The notes under the pieces were generated by a model that searched no databases, was not told the origin of the DNA, and saw only the letters and a list, made by a program, of their open reading frames with translations. A program made the translations under genes and the position numbers. Positions 47,901 through 61,326 of a DNA stretch of 64,000 nt are shown here, one piece after another (within the stretch, counting starts at the first letter, position 1; the number at the start of each line of letters is the position of its first letter). Source of the DNA: Sinonovacula constricta (lineage: Eukaryota > Mollusca > Bivalvia > Cardiida > Solecurtidae); the NCBI GenBank assembly GCA_007844125.1, contig CM017558.1, positions 59,911,780 to 59,975,779 of the forward strand, in the 5' to 3' direction.

Positions 47901-49145
47901 AGGACCGGGAACATTATTATTATGTTCATCTGTTGTATAGCCATTAGGTTTATAGGACCGGGGACATTATTATTATGTACATCTGTTGTATAGCCATTAG
48001 GTTTATAGGACCGGGAACATTATTATTATGTACATCCGTTGTATAACCATTAGGGTTATAGGACCGGGAACATTATTATTATGTACATCTAATGTATAGC
48101 TATCAGCTTTATAGGACCGGGAACATTATTATTATGTACATCCGTTGTATAACCATTAGGGTTATAGGACCGGGAACATTATTATTATGTACATCTAATG
48201 TATAGCCATTAGGTTTTTAGGACCGGGAACATTATTATTATGTACATCCATTGTAAAGCCATCAGCTTTATAGGACCGGGTACATTGTTATTATATCCAT
48301 CCTTTGTATAGCTATTAGCTTTATAGGACCGGGAACATTATTATGATGTACATCAGTTGTATAGCCATTAGGTTTATAGGTCCGGGTACATTGTTATTAT
48401 ATGCATCCTTTGTATAGCTATTAGCTTTATAGGACTGGGAACATTATCATTATGTACATCCGTTGTATAGCTATTAGCTTTATAGGACCGGGAAAATTAT
48501 TATTATGTACATCTGTTGTATAGCCATTAGGTTTATAGGACTGGGAACATTATTATATGTAAATCCTTCTATAGCCATTACGTTTATACGACCGGGAACA
48601 TTATTATTATGTCCATCAGTTGTGTAGCCATTAGGTTTATAGGACCGGGAACATTATTATTATGTACATCAGTTGTAGAGCCATTAGGTTTATAGGACCG
48701 TGGACATTGTTATTATGTACATCCGTTGTATAGCCATTAGGTTAATAGGACCGGGAACATTATTATTATGTACATCAGTTCTAGAGCCATTAGGTTTATA
48801 GGACCGTGGACATTGTTATTATGTACATCCGTTGTATAGCCATTAGGTTTATAGGACCGGGAACATTATTACTATGTACATCCTTTGTATAACCGTTAGG
48901 TTTATAGGGCCGGGAACATTATTATTATGCACATCAGTTGCGTAGCCATGACGTTTATAAGACCGGGAACATTATTATTATGTACATCCATTGTATAACT
49001 AATAGTTTTATAGGACTGGGAACATTATTATTATGTACATCCGTTGCGTAGCCATGAGGTTTATAAGACCGGGAACATTATTATTATGTACATCCATTGT
49101 ATAACTAATAGTTTTATAGGACTGGGAACATTATTATTATGTACA
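44958..49145 (+). repeat. Higher-order unit of 4188 bp, copy 2
   Basis: Near-identical to copy 1 along its length by eye. After it the array continues with a segment like 38.9-39.7 kb and then a partial third copy (about 49650-51400) carrying the marker at 49989. Confidence 0.85.
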
Positions 49146-52100
49146 TCGGTTGTATAGCCATTAGGTTTATAGGACCGGGAACATTATTACTATGTACATC
49201 CTTTGTATAACCGTTAGGTTTATAGGACCGGGAACACTATTATTATGTACATCCGTTCTATAACTATTAGGTTTATAGGACTGGGAACATTATTATTATG
49301 TACATCCGTTGTATAGCCATTAGGTTTATAGGACCGGGAACATTATTATTATGTACATTCTTTGTATAACCATTAGGTTTATAGGTCCGGGAACATTATT
49401 ATTATGTACATCCTTCTATAGCCATTAGGTTTATAGGACCGGGAACATTATTTTTTTATGTAAATCCTTCTATAGTCATTAGCTTTATACGACCGGGAAC
49501 ATTATGATGATGTACATCCGTTGTATAGCCATTAGGTTTATAGGACTGGGAACATTATAATTATGTACATCCGTTGTATAGCCACTAGGTTTATAGGACC
49601 GGGAACATTATTATTATGTACATCCGTTGTATAGCCATTTGGTTTATAGGACGGGGAACATTATTATTATGTACATCTAATGTATAGCCGTTAGGTTTAT
49701 ACGACCGGGAACATTATTATAATGTACATCCGTTGTATAGCTATTAGCTTTATAGGACCGGGAACATTATTATGATGTACATCAGTTGTATAGCCATTAG
49801 GTTTATAGGACCGGGTACATTGTTATTATATGCATCATTTGTATAGCTATTAGCTTTATAGGACCGGGAACATAATTATTATGTACGTCCGTTGTATAAC
49901 CATTAGGTTTATAGGACTGGGAACATTATTATTATGTACATCTAATGTATAGCCATTAGGTTTATCGGACCGGGAACATTGTTATTATGTGCATCCTTTT
50001 GTATAGCCATTAGGTTTATAGGACCGGGAACATTATTATTATGTACATCTAATGTATAGCCATTAGGTTTATAGGACTGGGAACATTATTATAATGTACA
50101 TCCGTTGTATAGCCATTAGGTTTATAGGACCGGGTACATTGTTATTATATGCATCCTTTGTATAGCTATTAGCTTTATAGGACCGGAAACATAATTATTA
50201 TGTACGTCCGTTGTATACCCATTAGGTTTATAGGACCGGGAACATTATTATTATGTACATCTAATGTATAGCCATTAGGTTTATAGGACTGGGAACATTA
50301 TTATAATGTACATCCGTTGTATAGCCATTAGGTTTATAGGACCGGAAACATAATTATTATGTACGTCCGTTGTATACCCATTAGGTTTATAGGACCGGGA
50401 ACATTATTATTATGTACATCTAATGTATAGCCATTAGGTTTATAGGACCGGGAACATTGTTATTATATGCATCCTTTGTATAGCTATTAGCTTTATAGGA
50501 CCGGGAACATAATTATTATGTACGTCCGTTGTATAACCATTAGGTTTATAGGACTGGGAACATTATTATTATGTACATCTAATGTATAGCCATTAGGTTT
50601 ATAAGACCGGGAACATTGTTATTATGTACATCTGTTGTATAGCCATTAGGTTTATAGGACCGGGAACATTATTATTATGTACATCTGTTGTATAGCCATT
50701 AGGTTTATAGGACCGGGAACATAATTATTATGTACATCCGTTCTATAACCATTAGGGTTATAGGACCGGGAACATTATTATTATGTACATCTGTTGTATA
50801 GCCATTAGGTTTATAGGACCGGTAACATTATTATTATGTAGATCCTTTGTATAGCCATTAGGTTTATAGGACCGGGAACATTATTATTATGTACATCCGT
50901 TGTATAACCATTAGGGTTATAGGACCGGGAACATTATTATTATGTACATCTAATGTATAGCTATTAGGTTTATAGGACAGGGAACATTATTATTATGTAC
51001 ATCTAATGTATAGCCATTAGGTTTATAGGACCGGGAACATTATTATTATGTACATCCGTTGTATAACCATTAGGGTTATAGGACCGGGAACATTATTATT
51101 ATGTACATCTGTTGTATAGCCATTAGGTTTATAGGACCGGGAACATTATTATTATGTACATCTGTTGTATAGCCATTAGGTTTATAGGACCGGGAACATA
51201 ATTATTATGTACATCCGTTGTATAACCATTAGGGTTATAGGACCGGGAACATTATTATTATGTACATCTAATGTATAGCTATCAGCTTTATAGGACCGGG
51301 AACATTATTATTATGTACATCCGTTGTATAACCATTAGGGTTATAGGACCGGGAACATTATTATTATGTACATCTTATGTATAGCCATTAGGTTTTTAGG
51401 ACCGGTAACATTATTATTATGTACAGTTTATGTATAGCTATTAGCTTTATAGGACCGGGAACATTATTATTATGTACATCCGTTGTATAGCCATTAGGTT
51501 TATAGGACCGGGAACATTATTATTATGTACATCTAATGTATAGCCATTAGGTTTATAGGACCGGGAACATTATTATTATGTACATCCGTTGTGTAGCCAT
51601 TAGGTTTATAGGACCGGGAACATTATTATTAGGTACAACCATTAGGTTTATAGGACCGGTAACATTATTATTATGTACATCCGTTGTATAGCCATTAGTT
51701 TTATAGGACCGGGGACATTATTATTATGTACATCTAATGTATAGCTATTAGGTTTATAGGACCGGTAACATTATTATTATGTACATCCGTTGTATAGCCA
51801 TTAGGTTTATAGGACCGGTAACATTATTATTATGTACATCTAATGTATAGCCATTAGGTTTATAGGACCGGTAACATTATTATTATGTACATCCGTTGTA
51901 TAGCCATTAGGTTTATAGGACCGGTAACATTATTATTATGTACATCCGTTGTATAACCATTAGGTTTATAGGACCGGTAACATTATTATTATGTACATCC
52001 GTTGTATAGCCATTAGGTTTATAGCACCGGGAACATTATTATTATGTACATCCGTTGTGTAGCCATTAGGTTTATAGGACCGGGAACATTATTATTAGGT

Positions 52101-52785
52101 ACATCCGTTGTAAAGCCATTAGGTTTATAGGACCAGGAACACTATTATTATGTACATCTAATGTATAGCCATTAGGTTTATAGGACCGGTAACACTATTA
52201 TTATGTACATCTAATGTATAGCCATTAGGTTTATAGGACCGGTAACATTATTATTATGTACATCCGTTGTATAACCATTAGGTTTATAGGACCGGTAACA
52301 TTATTATTATGTACATCCGTTGTATAACCATTAGGTTTATAGGACCGGTAACATTATTATTATGTACATCAGTTGTATAGCCATTAGGTTTAAAGGACCG
52401 GTAACATTATTATTATGTACATCCGTTGTAGAGCCATTAGGTTTATAGGACCGGTAACATTATTATTATGTACATCCGTTGTAGAGCCATTAGGTTTATA
52501 GGACCGGGGACATTATTATTATGTACATCCGTTGTATAGCCATTAGGTTTATAGGACCGGTAACATTATTATAATGTACATCTGTTGTATAGCCATTAGG
52601 TTTACAGGACAGGGGAGGTTATTATTATGTATATCCGTTGTATAGCCATTAGGTTGTTATGACCGGGGACATTATTATTATGTACATCCGTTTTATAGCC
52701 ATTAGGTTGTTATGACCGGGGACAATATTATTATGTATATCCGTTGTATAGCCATTAGGTCTATAGGTCCGCGAACATTGTGTTA

Positions 52786-53327
52786 AGTGCAGAAGATTAA
52801 ATATTTTAAATCTTGCGATTATTATAGAATGTGTAGATAAACAGACAATTAGAACCAAATGTAATTTAAAACATATCTCTATTGAGTGGATGATCCACTA
52901 AACTGAGTTATCACACTCTTCTGTAAACTGTCTTATGTTTCAATTACATCGCGCAGACAATTTCTTACTCGCATGTAAATTTTAGTTTACTTTCTAAAGT
53001 TTTTACCACATTAGGTCTAAAAGCTTGTTAAATACAAAAGATGAAATTGTGTTGCTATTAATCACATTTCATAAAGTTCACCGATTTATTAACCGTTTAT
53101 GTTTTTCTTATGTTTAGTTGTTTCTTCTTAGTTTTGTTTATTCATTTAAACGGTAAGTAACATTCAAAATTTTAATAAAAAGGTCAACTGACTTGATCTT
53201 AATAAGTACTCGTTAGTAATGAAACCATGTTATAGGCCAATATACATTATTTTTGAGGACTCGACGTTTAGGAATTATAATATGTTATGAATACTTTGTT
53301 ATCGATAACTATACAGCAAATATCATG
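52786..53327. other. Non-coding flank right of the satellite
   Basis: AT-rich, no recognisable gene or module M sequence. Confidence 0.4.
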
Positions 53328-53673
53328 CAGACCGCAGACCACAGACAGCAGACCGCATACAGCAGACCGCAGGTATCAGACAGCAGACCGCAGATATCAG
53401 ACAGCAGACCGCAGATATCAGACAGCAGGCCGCAGATATCAGACCGCAGACAGAAGACAGCAGACCGCATACAGCAGACCGCAGGTTTCAGACAGCAGAC
53501 CGCATACAGCAGACCGCATACAGCAGACCGCAGGTTTCAGACAGCAGACCGCAGATATCAGACAGCAGACCGCAGACCACAGACAGCAGACCGCAGATAT
53601 CAGACAGCAGACCGCAGATATCAGACAGCAGACCGCATATATCAGACCGCAGACAGAAGACAGCAGACCGCAG
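53328..53673 (+). repeat. 21-bp minisatellite of 7-bp sub-units
   Basis: Built from cagacag, cagaccg and cagatat/cagaaga-type heptamers, most often as cagaccgcagatatcagaca. As 21 is seven codons, two plus frames (163 and 177 codons) and one minus frame (89 codons) are open at once, which is the sign of an artefact and not of three genes. Confidence 0.95.
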
Positions 53674-54119
53674 GATCTTATCACATTTTGCGAAATTTGC
53701 ACCGCCAATGTATCATTTGTGATTTGTATCGAGTATACAATTAACCAAACACATTGTTGGCAAACAAAAACGAATGCGTTGTGTTATCGCGCTTCGGTAC
53801 AATGTCTTTATACCTGTTGAATGGCAAACTTCAGCCAACGGAATTATTAATTGAAATAGAAAAAGCAAACTTAAAACACGAGAATTGCAAAAAAATATGC
53901 CAGCACGCCAAAAATAATCAGCTCCGTTTGTTATCTATGATCTCCATTAATTAGGCCATGTGATAAATATACACCTAGTGCCAGAATGAAGCTAATGTGT
54001 ATGACATATATAGACCAAAGTTAAAGGTATTGCATATAAGTTATCGGATGCATAGACCATTTAGCAAACATGAATAAATTTACCTGTAAAGGTAAAATAA
54101 TAATTTTAGAAGGTGTTTA

Positions 54120-54290
54120 GTTCGCGGCCGAGGTGTTTGAGTCTCCGACTTGTTACTTCTTAGACCCACATAGGGTGGGTTCCAGTCGGGAAGGACAATT
54201 TCCTGTGTGGAGTGACATCATCTTGACTCGCGGTGTGGCGGTGGTTTTACCTAGACATATGTTTGGTTTCTTTTCTCCAACAATAATTTA
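54120..54290 (+). mobile_element. tRNA-derived SINE relic (different head)
   Basis: The head reads gcggccgaggtgtttgagtc, tccgactt, then gggttccagtcgggaagg (B-box-like) followed by acaatttcctgtgtggagtg and gcggtggttttacctagaca. The order is tRNA-like with a leucine/serine-like extra loop. It differs from the SINE at 16446. Confidence 0.5.
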
Positions 54291-55845
54291 TCGTAGTTAG
54301 ATTACGTGACCATAATCATTGCGATAAAACAAATACAAAGCCAATAATTGTAGACATTTATTTATCTATCTGGTAACTGCTGACTTACTACTGATTGCAA
54401 AAAACCGCAGCCTTAATTTAACAATTTGTCCTGCTGTACTTTGGGCACAAGCAATCGAACCATGTGGCAGCTCGATAATAATTTTCCTTGCCCCAAATGA
54501 ATAATTTGCCAGCCGTTAAGTAGATCGGTCCTTGCTTTCCATGTTACGGTTATATGGCAAGTGACGGGAAAGATATGCCTTTATCATGATTTAAAGTATG
54601 CATAAGGTACAAGCGGTTCTCTGATATACCGATTTCAGTTATAGTTGTTCACCTGCAGGTGCTACACTTAACTTTTTATGCGAGTTATTTCAGGCATTTC
54701 TTATAATCGTAATTAAGGTTCTGGGGATGAAACCATCCAATTGAAATTACAAAATGAAAAGCAAGATTTAGACATTGTTGTTGTAAATCTGCAAGACTTG
54801 TTGCAATGACATGTTTTTGACATTGGAAGTTAACGTTTTTCCCCAGTATGATACAACGTCATCTCTTTTAAAATGTTTATCTCGACTAGCTAGACTTTAC
54901 AACTTATATGGAAAGAGTAGTACAGTCAAGGTCGTTATATCCGCATTTTATATACGTCATTAACCTTTCGACATTTCCAAACACTATTTCTGAGAAACAA
55001 GTCGATTAGATCCAACTCTAATTAGCAAAATCTAAAACTCAAAATCAGAACCAACATATCGTTTTGTGAACTGTGATTTTTTCGGGATGCATACACCATT
55101 ATGTTGATTTAACTTAAAAAAGGGACCGTGTATGTCTGGAACTTGAAAAAAGTAAATACATGTACTATATAACAACCTTGTATGAGTACAAAGTAAAAAA
55201 GGAAAAACTTTGAATAGTTTCTTTGAAGTTTATGCATCTTTTATGGTGCCCGTTTACATATTGCATTCTAACCAGAATGTATTGAGGAAGCGTATACTAC
55301 TAGTGATTAAACTGATCAGCCAGCTCCAGAATTTGAAATTGGAATGAAAATGAATGTGTTCTTTAAAAAAAATGAAAGTAAATTTCCGAAAGACACATTT
55401 CAATAATTAATATATCTTCTTCATGGCATGATATAAGTTTTATCCATTTAAAAGACATATGGAAACTACAACCCTAGCGTAAACCTCTAGTCAGTAAATT
55501 ATATTTATTGTAAGCAACGACACTTGCTCCAGTTTGTCGTGATTTTTATCGTTCTAACAAAGATATGCTCGTCTAAACATGTAAAAAAATTGACTTCCCT
55601 TTCGTCACTAATGTCAAGTATCTTAGTAAACTGTTCAGGAGTCTGTCTACATTTGTAGGTTGTGCGTACAACAAGGTTGTCCATACTACTTTGCGATTGA
55701 CATTATGACACAGTGTAATGTCACAGTTTTCTTTAATTTTATAGCACTATTACTCAAGTTAAGAACAAACTCTTAAAGAAAACATAAAACTATCAATATC
55801 CCCAAAACCTAATTCATTTGTATTATTCCGAATAGTCTACAAACT

Positions 55846-56157
55846 TCAAGCACATCCCCCATACTTATACATACAACATAAACAACAAATAAAGTACACT
55901 TTGTTCCCTGAAGGCGCGCGTGTTATGGAATCAATATATTTCTTGATATAGACAGGTAATACTAGCCGCCGATTGCTCAATGACGGTGAAGCGTAGTGCA
56001 CGTGTCGCGCAGCAAGCCTACGCTGTCTAACGTACATGTCACGAGTGATCATATGAAACTTGAGTCGAAATTTTTTAAGTCTAGCGACGTTAGGGACGTC
56101 ACACACCACGTGGGGCATAGATAAAATGTCACGATACACGTCATAATATAGGTCCAT
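55846..56157 (-). CDS. Hypothetical open frame of 103 codons in a CpG-rich patch
   Basis: I do not recognise the product. It starts MDLYYDVYRDILSMPHVVCD and is basic, with many Arg and Tyr, no signal peptide and no transmembrane segment except a Cys-rich end (ICCLCCMY). What makes it stand out is local composition: CpG is clearly commoner here (gcgcgcg, gtcgcgc, gcgacg) than in the surrounding AT-rich DNA, which can mark a selected exon, a promoter or a repeat. No start context or splice site supports it strongly. Confidence 0.15.
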   Translation of the reverse strand: MDLYYDVYRDILSMPHVVCDVPNVARLKKFRLKFHMITRDMYVRQRRLAARHVHYASPSLSNRRLVLPVYIKKYIDSITRAPSGNKVYFICCLCCMYKYGGCA

Positions 56158-56489
56158 TTAAGCTCGTCATTTTTTGCATAAATTTAGGTCATCCTTTGCT
56201 TTTTTGATCTTTAATTCACCACATATTGTTTGAAATTTAAATTGATATCGATTTAAACACCAAATATGGCTACGTTGCATCAAAGAAATAAAGTATGTGA
56301 GCAGGGTAACGACATTTGTCAAACATCACACAGCTAACCGACATCTAGCCTTGCATACACTGTAAGAAATGCTTTAAATCCTGACGGATGTTGATAATAA
56401 CAGCCCGTTTAATTTAATCCTAAGACACACATACCTTCAATGAAATTTCATTAGTAACATGAAGTTTCATCTTAACATCTTCAATTATT

Positions 56490-57875
56490 TCAAGTTTTGC
56501 CCAGAAACTAGTGTTTTAGCAATAAGCACAATTTCTCGTTTTGCCGAGAAACTAAAGGGGTAGCAATAAGCATTATTTCACGTTTTGTCCAGAAACTAAA
56601 GGAGTAGCAATAAGCATTTTTTCACGTTTTGTCCAGAAACTAGTGTGTTAGCAATAAGCATTATTTCACGTTTTGCAAAGAAACAAAAGGAATAGCAATA
56701 AGTTTTTTTTCCTGTTTTGTCCAGAAACAAGTGTGTTAGCAATAAGCATTATTTCACGTTTTGCCCAGAAATAAAGGGGTAGCAATAAGCATTATTTCAC
56801 GTTTTGCCCAGAAACTAAAGGAGTTGCAATAAGCATTATTTCACGTTTTGCCCTGAAACAAGTGTGTTAGCAATAAGCATTATTTCACGTTTTGCAAAGA
56901 AACAAAAGGAATAGCAATAAGCATTTTTTCCTGTTTTGTCCAGAAACAAGTGTGTTAGCAATAAGCATTATTTCACGTTTTGCCCAGAAATAAAGGGGTA
57001 GCAATAAGCATTATTTCACGTTTTGCCCAGAAACTAAAGGAGTTGCAATAAGCATTTTTTCACGTTTTGCCCAGAAACAAGCGTGTTAGCAATAAGCATT
57101 ATTTCACGTTTTGCAAAGAAACAAAAGGAATAGCAATAAGCATTTTTTCCTGTTTTGTCCAGAAACAAGTGTGTTAGCAATAAGCATTATTTTACGTTTT
57201 GCCCAGAAATAAAGGGGTAGCAATAAGCATTATTTCACGTTTTGCCCAGAAATAAAGGGGTAGAAATAAGCATTATTTCACGTTTTGCCCAGAAACTAGA
57301 GGAGTAGCAATAAGCATTATTTCACGTTTTGCCCTGAAACAAGTGTGTTAGCAATAAGCATTATTTCACGTTTTGCCCAGAAACTAAAGGAGTAGCAATA
57401 AGCATTTTTCACGTTTTTCCCAGAAACAAGTGTGTTAGCAATAAGCATTATTTCACGTTTTGCCCAGAAATAAAGGGGTAGCAATAAGCATTTTTCACGT
57501 TTTGCCCAGAAACAAGTGTGTTAGCAATAAGCATTATTTCACGTTTTGCCCAGAAATAAAGGAATAGCAATAAGCATTATTTCACGTTTTGCCCAGAAAC
57601 AAGTGTGTTAGCAATAAGCATTATTTCACGTTTTGCCCAGAAATAAAGAGGTAGCAATAAGCATTATTTTACGTTTTGCCCAGAAACTAGTGTGTTAGCA
57701 ATAAACATTACATCACGTTTTGCCGAGAAACTAGTGTGTTAGCAATAAAATAATTTTACGTTTTGCCCAGAAACTAGTGTGTAAGCAATAACCATTATTT
57801 TCCGTTTTGCGCAGAACCTAGTGTTTTAGCAATAAGCTATTTCACGTTTTGTCGAGAAACTAGCGTGTTAGCAAT
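56490..57875 (+). repeat. 43/44-bp tandem array, about 32 copies
   Basis: Units read cacgttttgcccagaaac, then one of three middles (aagtgtgt, taaaggagt, aaagggg), then tagcaataagcattattt. Lengths are 43 or 44 bp according to the middle type. The subtype gcaaagaaacaaaaggaat occurs at 56685, 56894 and 57113, about five units apart, so there is a five-unit higher-order pattern. Outer units are more diverged than inner ones. Confidence 0.95.
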
Positions 57876-60800
57876 AAGCTATTATATGTATTACAAAGCG
57901 ACCATGAGGCACAATGGAAAGTATCCTGACATATCACGTTAGATATCGTCAGATAAAACCTCATTCCGATCATATATATATAAATAAAGCATATTATCGT
58001 ACGACGATCTCATGGTTTTCCATTTTAAAACAACCTACAAAAGTGTAATAAGTTGCATCGCATGCCAGACATAATCTCTCAAGAAGTCTCTAAACGTTTT
58101 TTTAGCAATGTTTTAATTCTTCTTTGTTTTGGTACTGATTATTCATTTTTTTAGATTAATAACGATGTGCACATGTACCACCGGATATTTATTTCTCTAA
58201 TAGCTGATGTATTATAAAAACGAGACGAAGAGTGGGAGGATATCTATGTAGCATATAATAAACGCAAGTTAAAAACCGAAACATTTTAATTCCAGTGTGA
58301 ATGTGTACAGATAACATAAAACGAATTTCCTCATTTACAGCAGAGGCATTAGTCTCATGATCATTTAAACCAACAATTTTATAACAGTTAGAACGAATTT
58401 ACTTTGTTGTATTCATGTTTATAACATTGTTTACTATATTTAAACGAGTATTAGATAACTCAAACTGATATTATCGTTCTGTTCAGATATATATAGAATT
58501 TATTTATGATCATTTTACTGGACATATCAACGCCGCTACTTCATTGATTATTATGCAGTTGTCTTATTTAAAGGAACGGATTGCATGTCATTATTAGATA
58601 AGATAGTTTTCTTTGCGTCACATAGAAATATAAATTCGTTAATAAGAAATAAAAGATATATAGAACATTAAAAATAGTGGGTCAGAAGAAAAACCAAAAA
58701 GAAAATGCCTGTAGAGAGTATAAATATTTCGTGTAAGACTGTTTCCGTATATTATGGGCAGTGCACGCTTTTACTGTTATGTACTTATTACTTGTAATAA
58801 ATGTCATACTCTAGCCAACAAATCTAGAAAACTGAAAACATTGTTTAAATTGTCTACTTGGCTCAGATAAATTGTTTATTCTTGCGGTAATAAAAGTGTT
58901 TTAAATCCACACCAAATTCGATAGTGCAATTAAATCTATGACGAAAATTATGACAGTATCTTGACAAAAAATACAATGAGCCTTAAATAAGCCTTGGATA
59001 GGACTGGTTAATGTGCCAAATGAAACATAAATTGATACGAACATATTCGCAAACTTCTTTTCTAAATAAAACGTACATTTGTCGATTTCTGCTAAATAAA
59101 ATTGACTTGCTAATATATTCCTAATTATGTTTAAAAAACAACTTGAGATCTCGCAGAAGTACTGGACGCTGTGAGTAAAATACATAATGGGAGGCATTTA
59201 TAATCCAGGGCCCTGTAGCTGAAACATTTGTTCTATATTTACATTTTATGTCCGTCCAAATAAATGCACTATTTGAATGCGTGTCTTGTGTAAATATACT
59301 GAGTTAGGTAAATATTTGCTATTTTCAAAATAATTGACTTTAACATTTGATAATTTACTCCCCCAATTATTTTTCTATTGTTTGATGTTTAAATTACCGG
59401 ATAAAATCATGTAAAATATAGAACAAAGTTAATACAACATAATAGTATACATAAGTGTCGATTCCAAATAAAATATGTTTTTCGAGTAAGACATATAAGT
59501 GTGTGTAGCTGAAAAGCTAAGTACATTAGACTGTAATTAGTTTATATTGTACCAACTTTGTCGTGTTTTGAACTCGTCTTGTCAAATGTGTTTTAAATAG
59601 CACAGCGGTATCACCAACTTGTAATCTAATTATTTAATCATCGAAATTTATGACATGTTGTTTAAGAAATATTCGGGGTTTAAAAAATAAAAAAGTCCAA
59701 CTGTTAATTATATAAGATATATACATACAATAAAACCTAAACACCTTCCACATGTGTCCATAATTTACAGAAAAATAAAGAAGCAATAGTGCCAAACTAA
59801 AGAAGCACACCTAATGCTCGTCTTTGCTTAGGTATTATGGTCCTTCTCAAAATTATAACAAACACAATCTTGTTTTAGGAACTGTTGAATAATGTTGTAG
59901 CTGTAAAAGCACCAACAAATTCACTGAAATAAAACGTTTATCACTGTTAAACTAAACAATAAATGATTGTACGAAAACTTCCAAAAGAAAACAACAGTAG
60001 CCATAGAGAAACATTGTTCAAAATATGTTTTGTGCATGAGTTATCAGTCATAAAAAGTGTGTATATACAAAGCTACCAACAAAAAGAACTATGTTCGACT
60101 AGAAAAGACAAATAAGCCACACAGACTGTATCGACTGCGCTTTTGCCACAGACGGTCATATAAACTCGTCAGGCTTTAACATCTGTAAAACAATCCCTGT
60201 TTTTTTTAAAAGTGATGTAAATCGTCATTTTCTTGTGAGTTCTACAAACGATGAGAAGAAAAATTACGACGCATCCTGATAACGACTAAACACCGATGCA
60301 CAGAACCATAAAGTTTACAAGCAAATATGCTCCGTAATGCTGTCAATATTTATGGCACACCCACTTGCTTTCATTGGGGTCATTGTAATTTTCACTCAAA
60401 AGTGATATTATTGACAGAATACGCACACATGAAATCATTCCACATTTCATATTTATTGTATTAATGTATGGAGAGAAAAAATTATACGGTAGTAAAGAGA
60501 TCGAGGCTAGAAATACATACTACAATACCATTCAGCAAATGAAAGAACATGAAAGTTACCTAATATACATACGGGTTCATGGTAAACACTCTCGCATGAA
60601 TTGAACTGCCCAATCATACAAATGAATACATAACGTACGATTCTCACGCGATTTTCAAATCCGCCACACGAGTGGCGTAAGTGGAAATGGAATGTCGCGC
60701 CATACATCTGGCGATAGTAAAGCGTTATTTTAATAATGCTTTATTGTTTCATAGTTAATCTAATTAAACATACTTGACATATTCGATTACATACATTGTA

Positions 60801-61326
60801 TGATACTTTTAACGTCTAGACTGGATATCTAAATCTGTGATTCTCATATTGTACACTTGCCGAATAATGCTACTGCATACTTCATTCGACTCACTGATAA
60901 CAATTTATTAATGGTTAGGTTAAAGTAAATTACATATGAAGCCACTGATCTTTCCTTAGTGTATTAATCTGAAATCAACCTGTTCAACGGGGAAAATAAT
61001 ATCACAACACACACACATTCGGTTTTAAAACTGAAAGCACATTCACAATATTATGGTTAAAGTGTGGAAAAGGAATACACGCACGCACGCACTCTCACAC
61101 ACAAACAGACACAAACGCACGCACGCATGCACGCACACACGCTCACACACATGCATGCATGCAATTGTTATAGTACATAAAAACATGAAGTTGATCACCT
61201 CAGGCACATCTATGCTGTTGGCTGCCATTGCGATAAATAGTTAACTGCTTCTTTCATATTTATAACATATATGACCAGGATATAATCATTTTCAAAATTA
61301 TTATAAAACAACATATTTTCGTGGAT
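57876..61326. other. Non-coding AT-rich DNA
   Basis: I see no supported gene over 3.4 kb. Frames at 58901-59197 and 60507-60707 (minus) have no recognisable motif. The latter has somewhat more CpG than its surroundings. A CA/CG microsatellite lies at 61078-61162. Confidence 0.45.
61078..61162 (+). repeat. CA/CGCA/TGCA microsatellite
   Basis: Mixed acgc, cacaca and atgc repeats, which produce matching open frames on both strands. Confidence 0.9.

Larger units (their letters stand above)
31800..52785 (+). repeat. 53-bp satellite array, about 396 copies over 21 kb
   Basis: Every ~53 bp the array repeats acattattattatgtacatc, cgttgtatagccattagg, tttataggaccgg. The period was read directly, for example at 33121 and 33174. 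Variants are consistent enough to define types: ggtaac versus gggaac after accg, and catccgttg, catctaatg, catcagttg or catcctttg in the middle. Types recur in fixed order, giving higher-order blocks. There is no interrupting unique sequence and no open frame above about 60 codons. It is not coding and has no CRISPR-like spacers, because all of the unit is repeated. Confidence 0.98.

Noticed and set aside
31800..52785. Possible CRISPR array or regularly spaced repeats
   Set aside because: There are no unique spacers: the whole 53-bp unit is repeated, and the surrounding DNA is eukaryotic.
61043..61244. Overlapping frames rich in Cys/Val/Arg (minus) and Thr/His (plus)
   Set aside because: Both derive from the CA/CGCA microsatellite.
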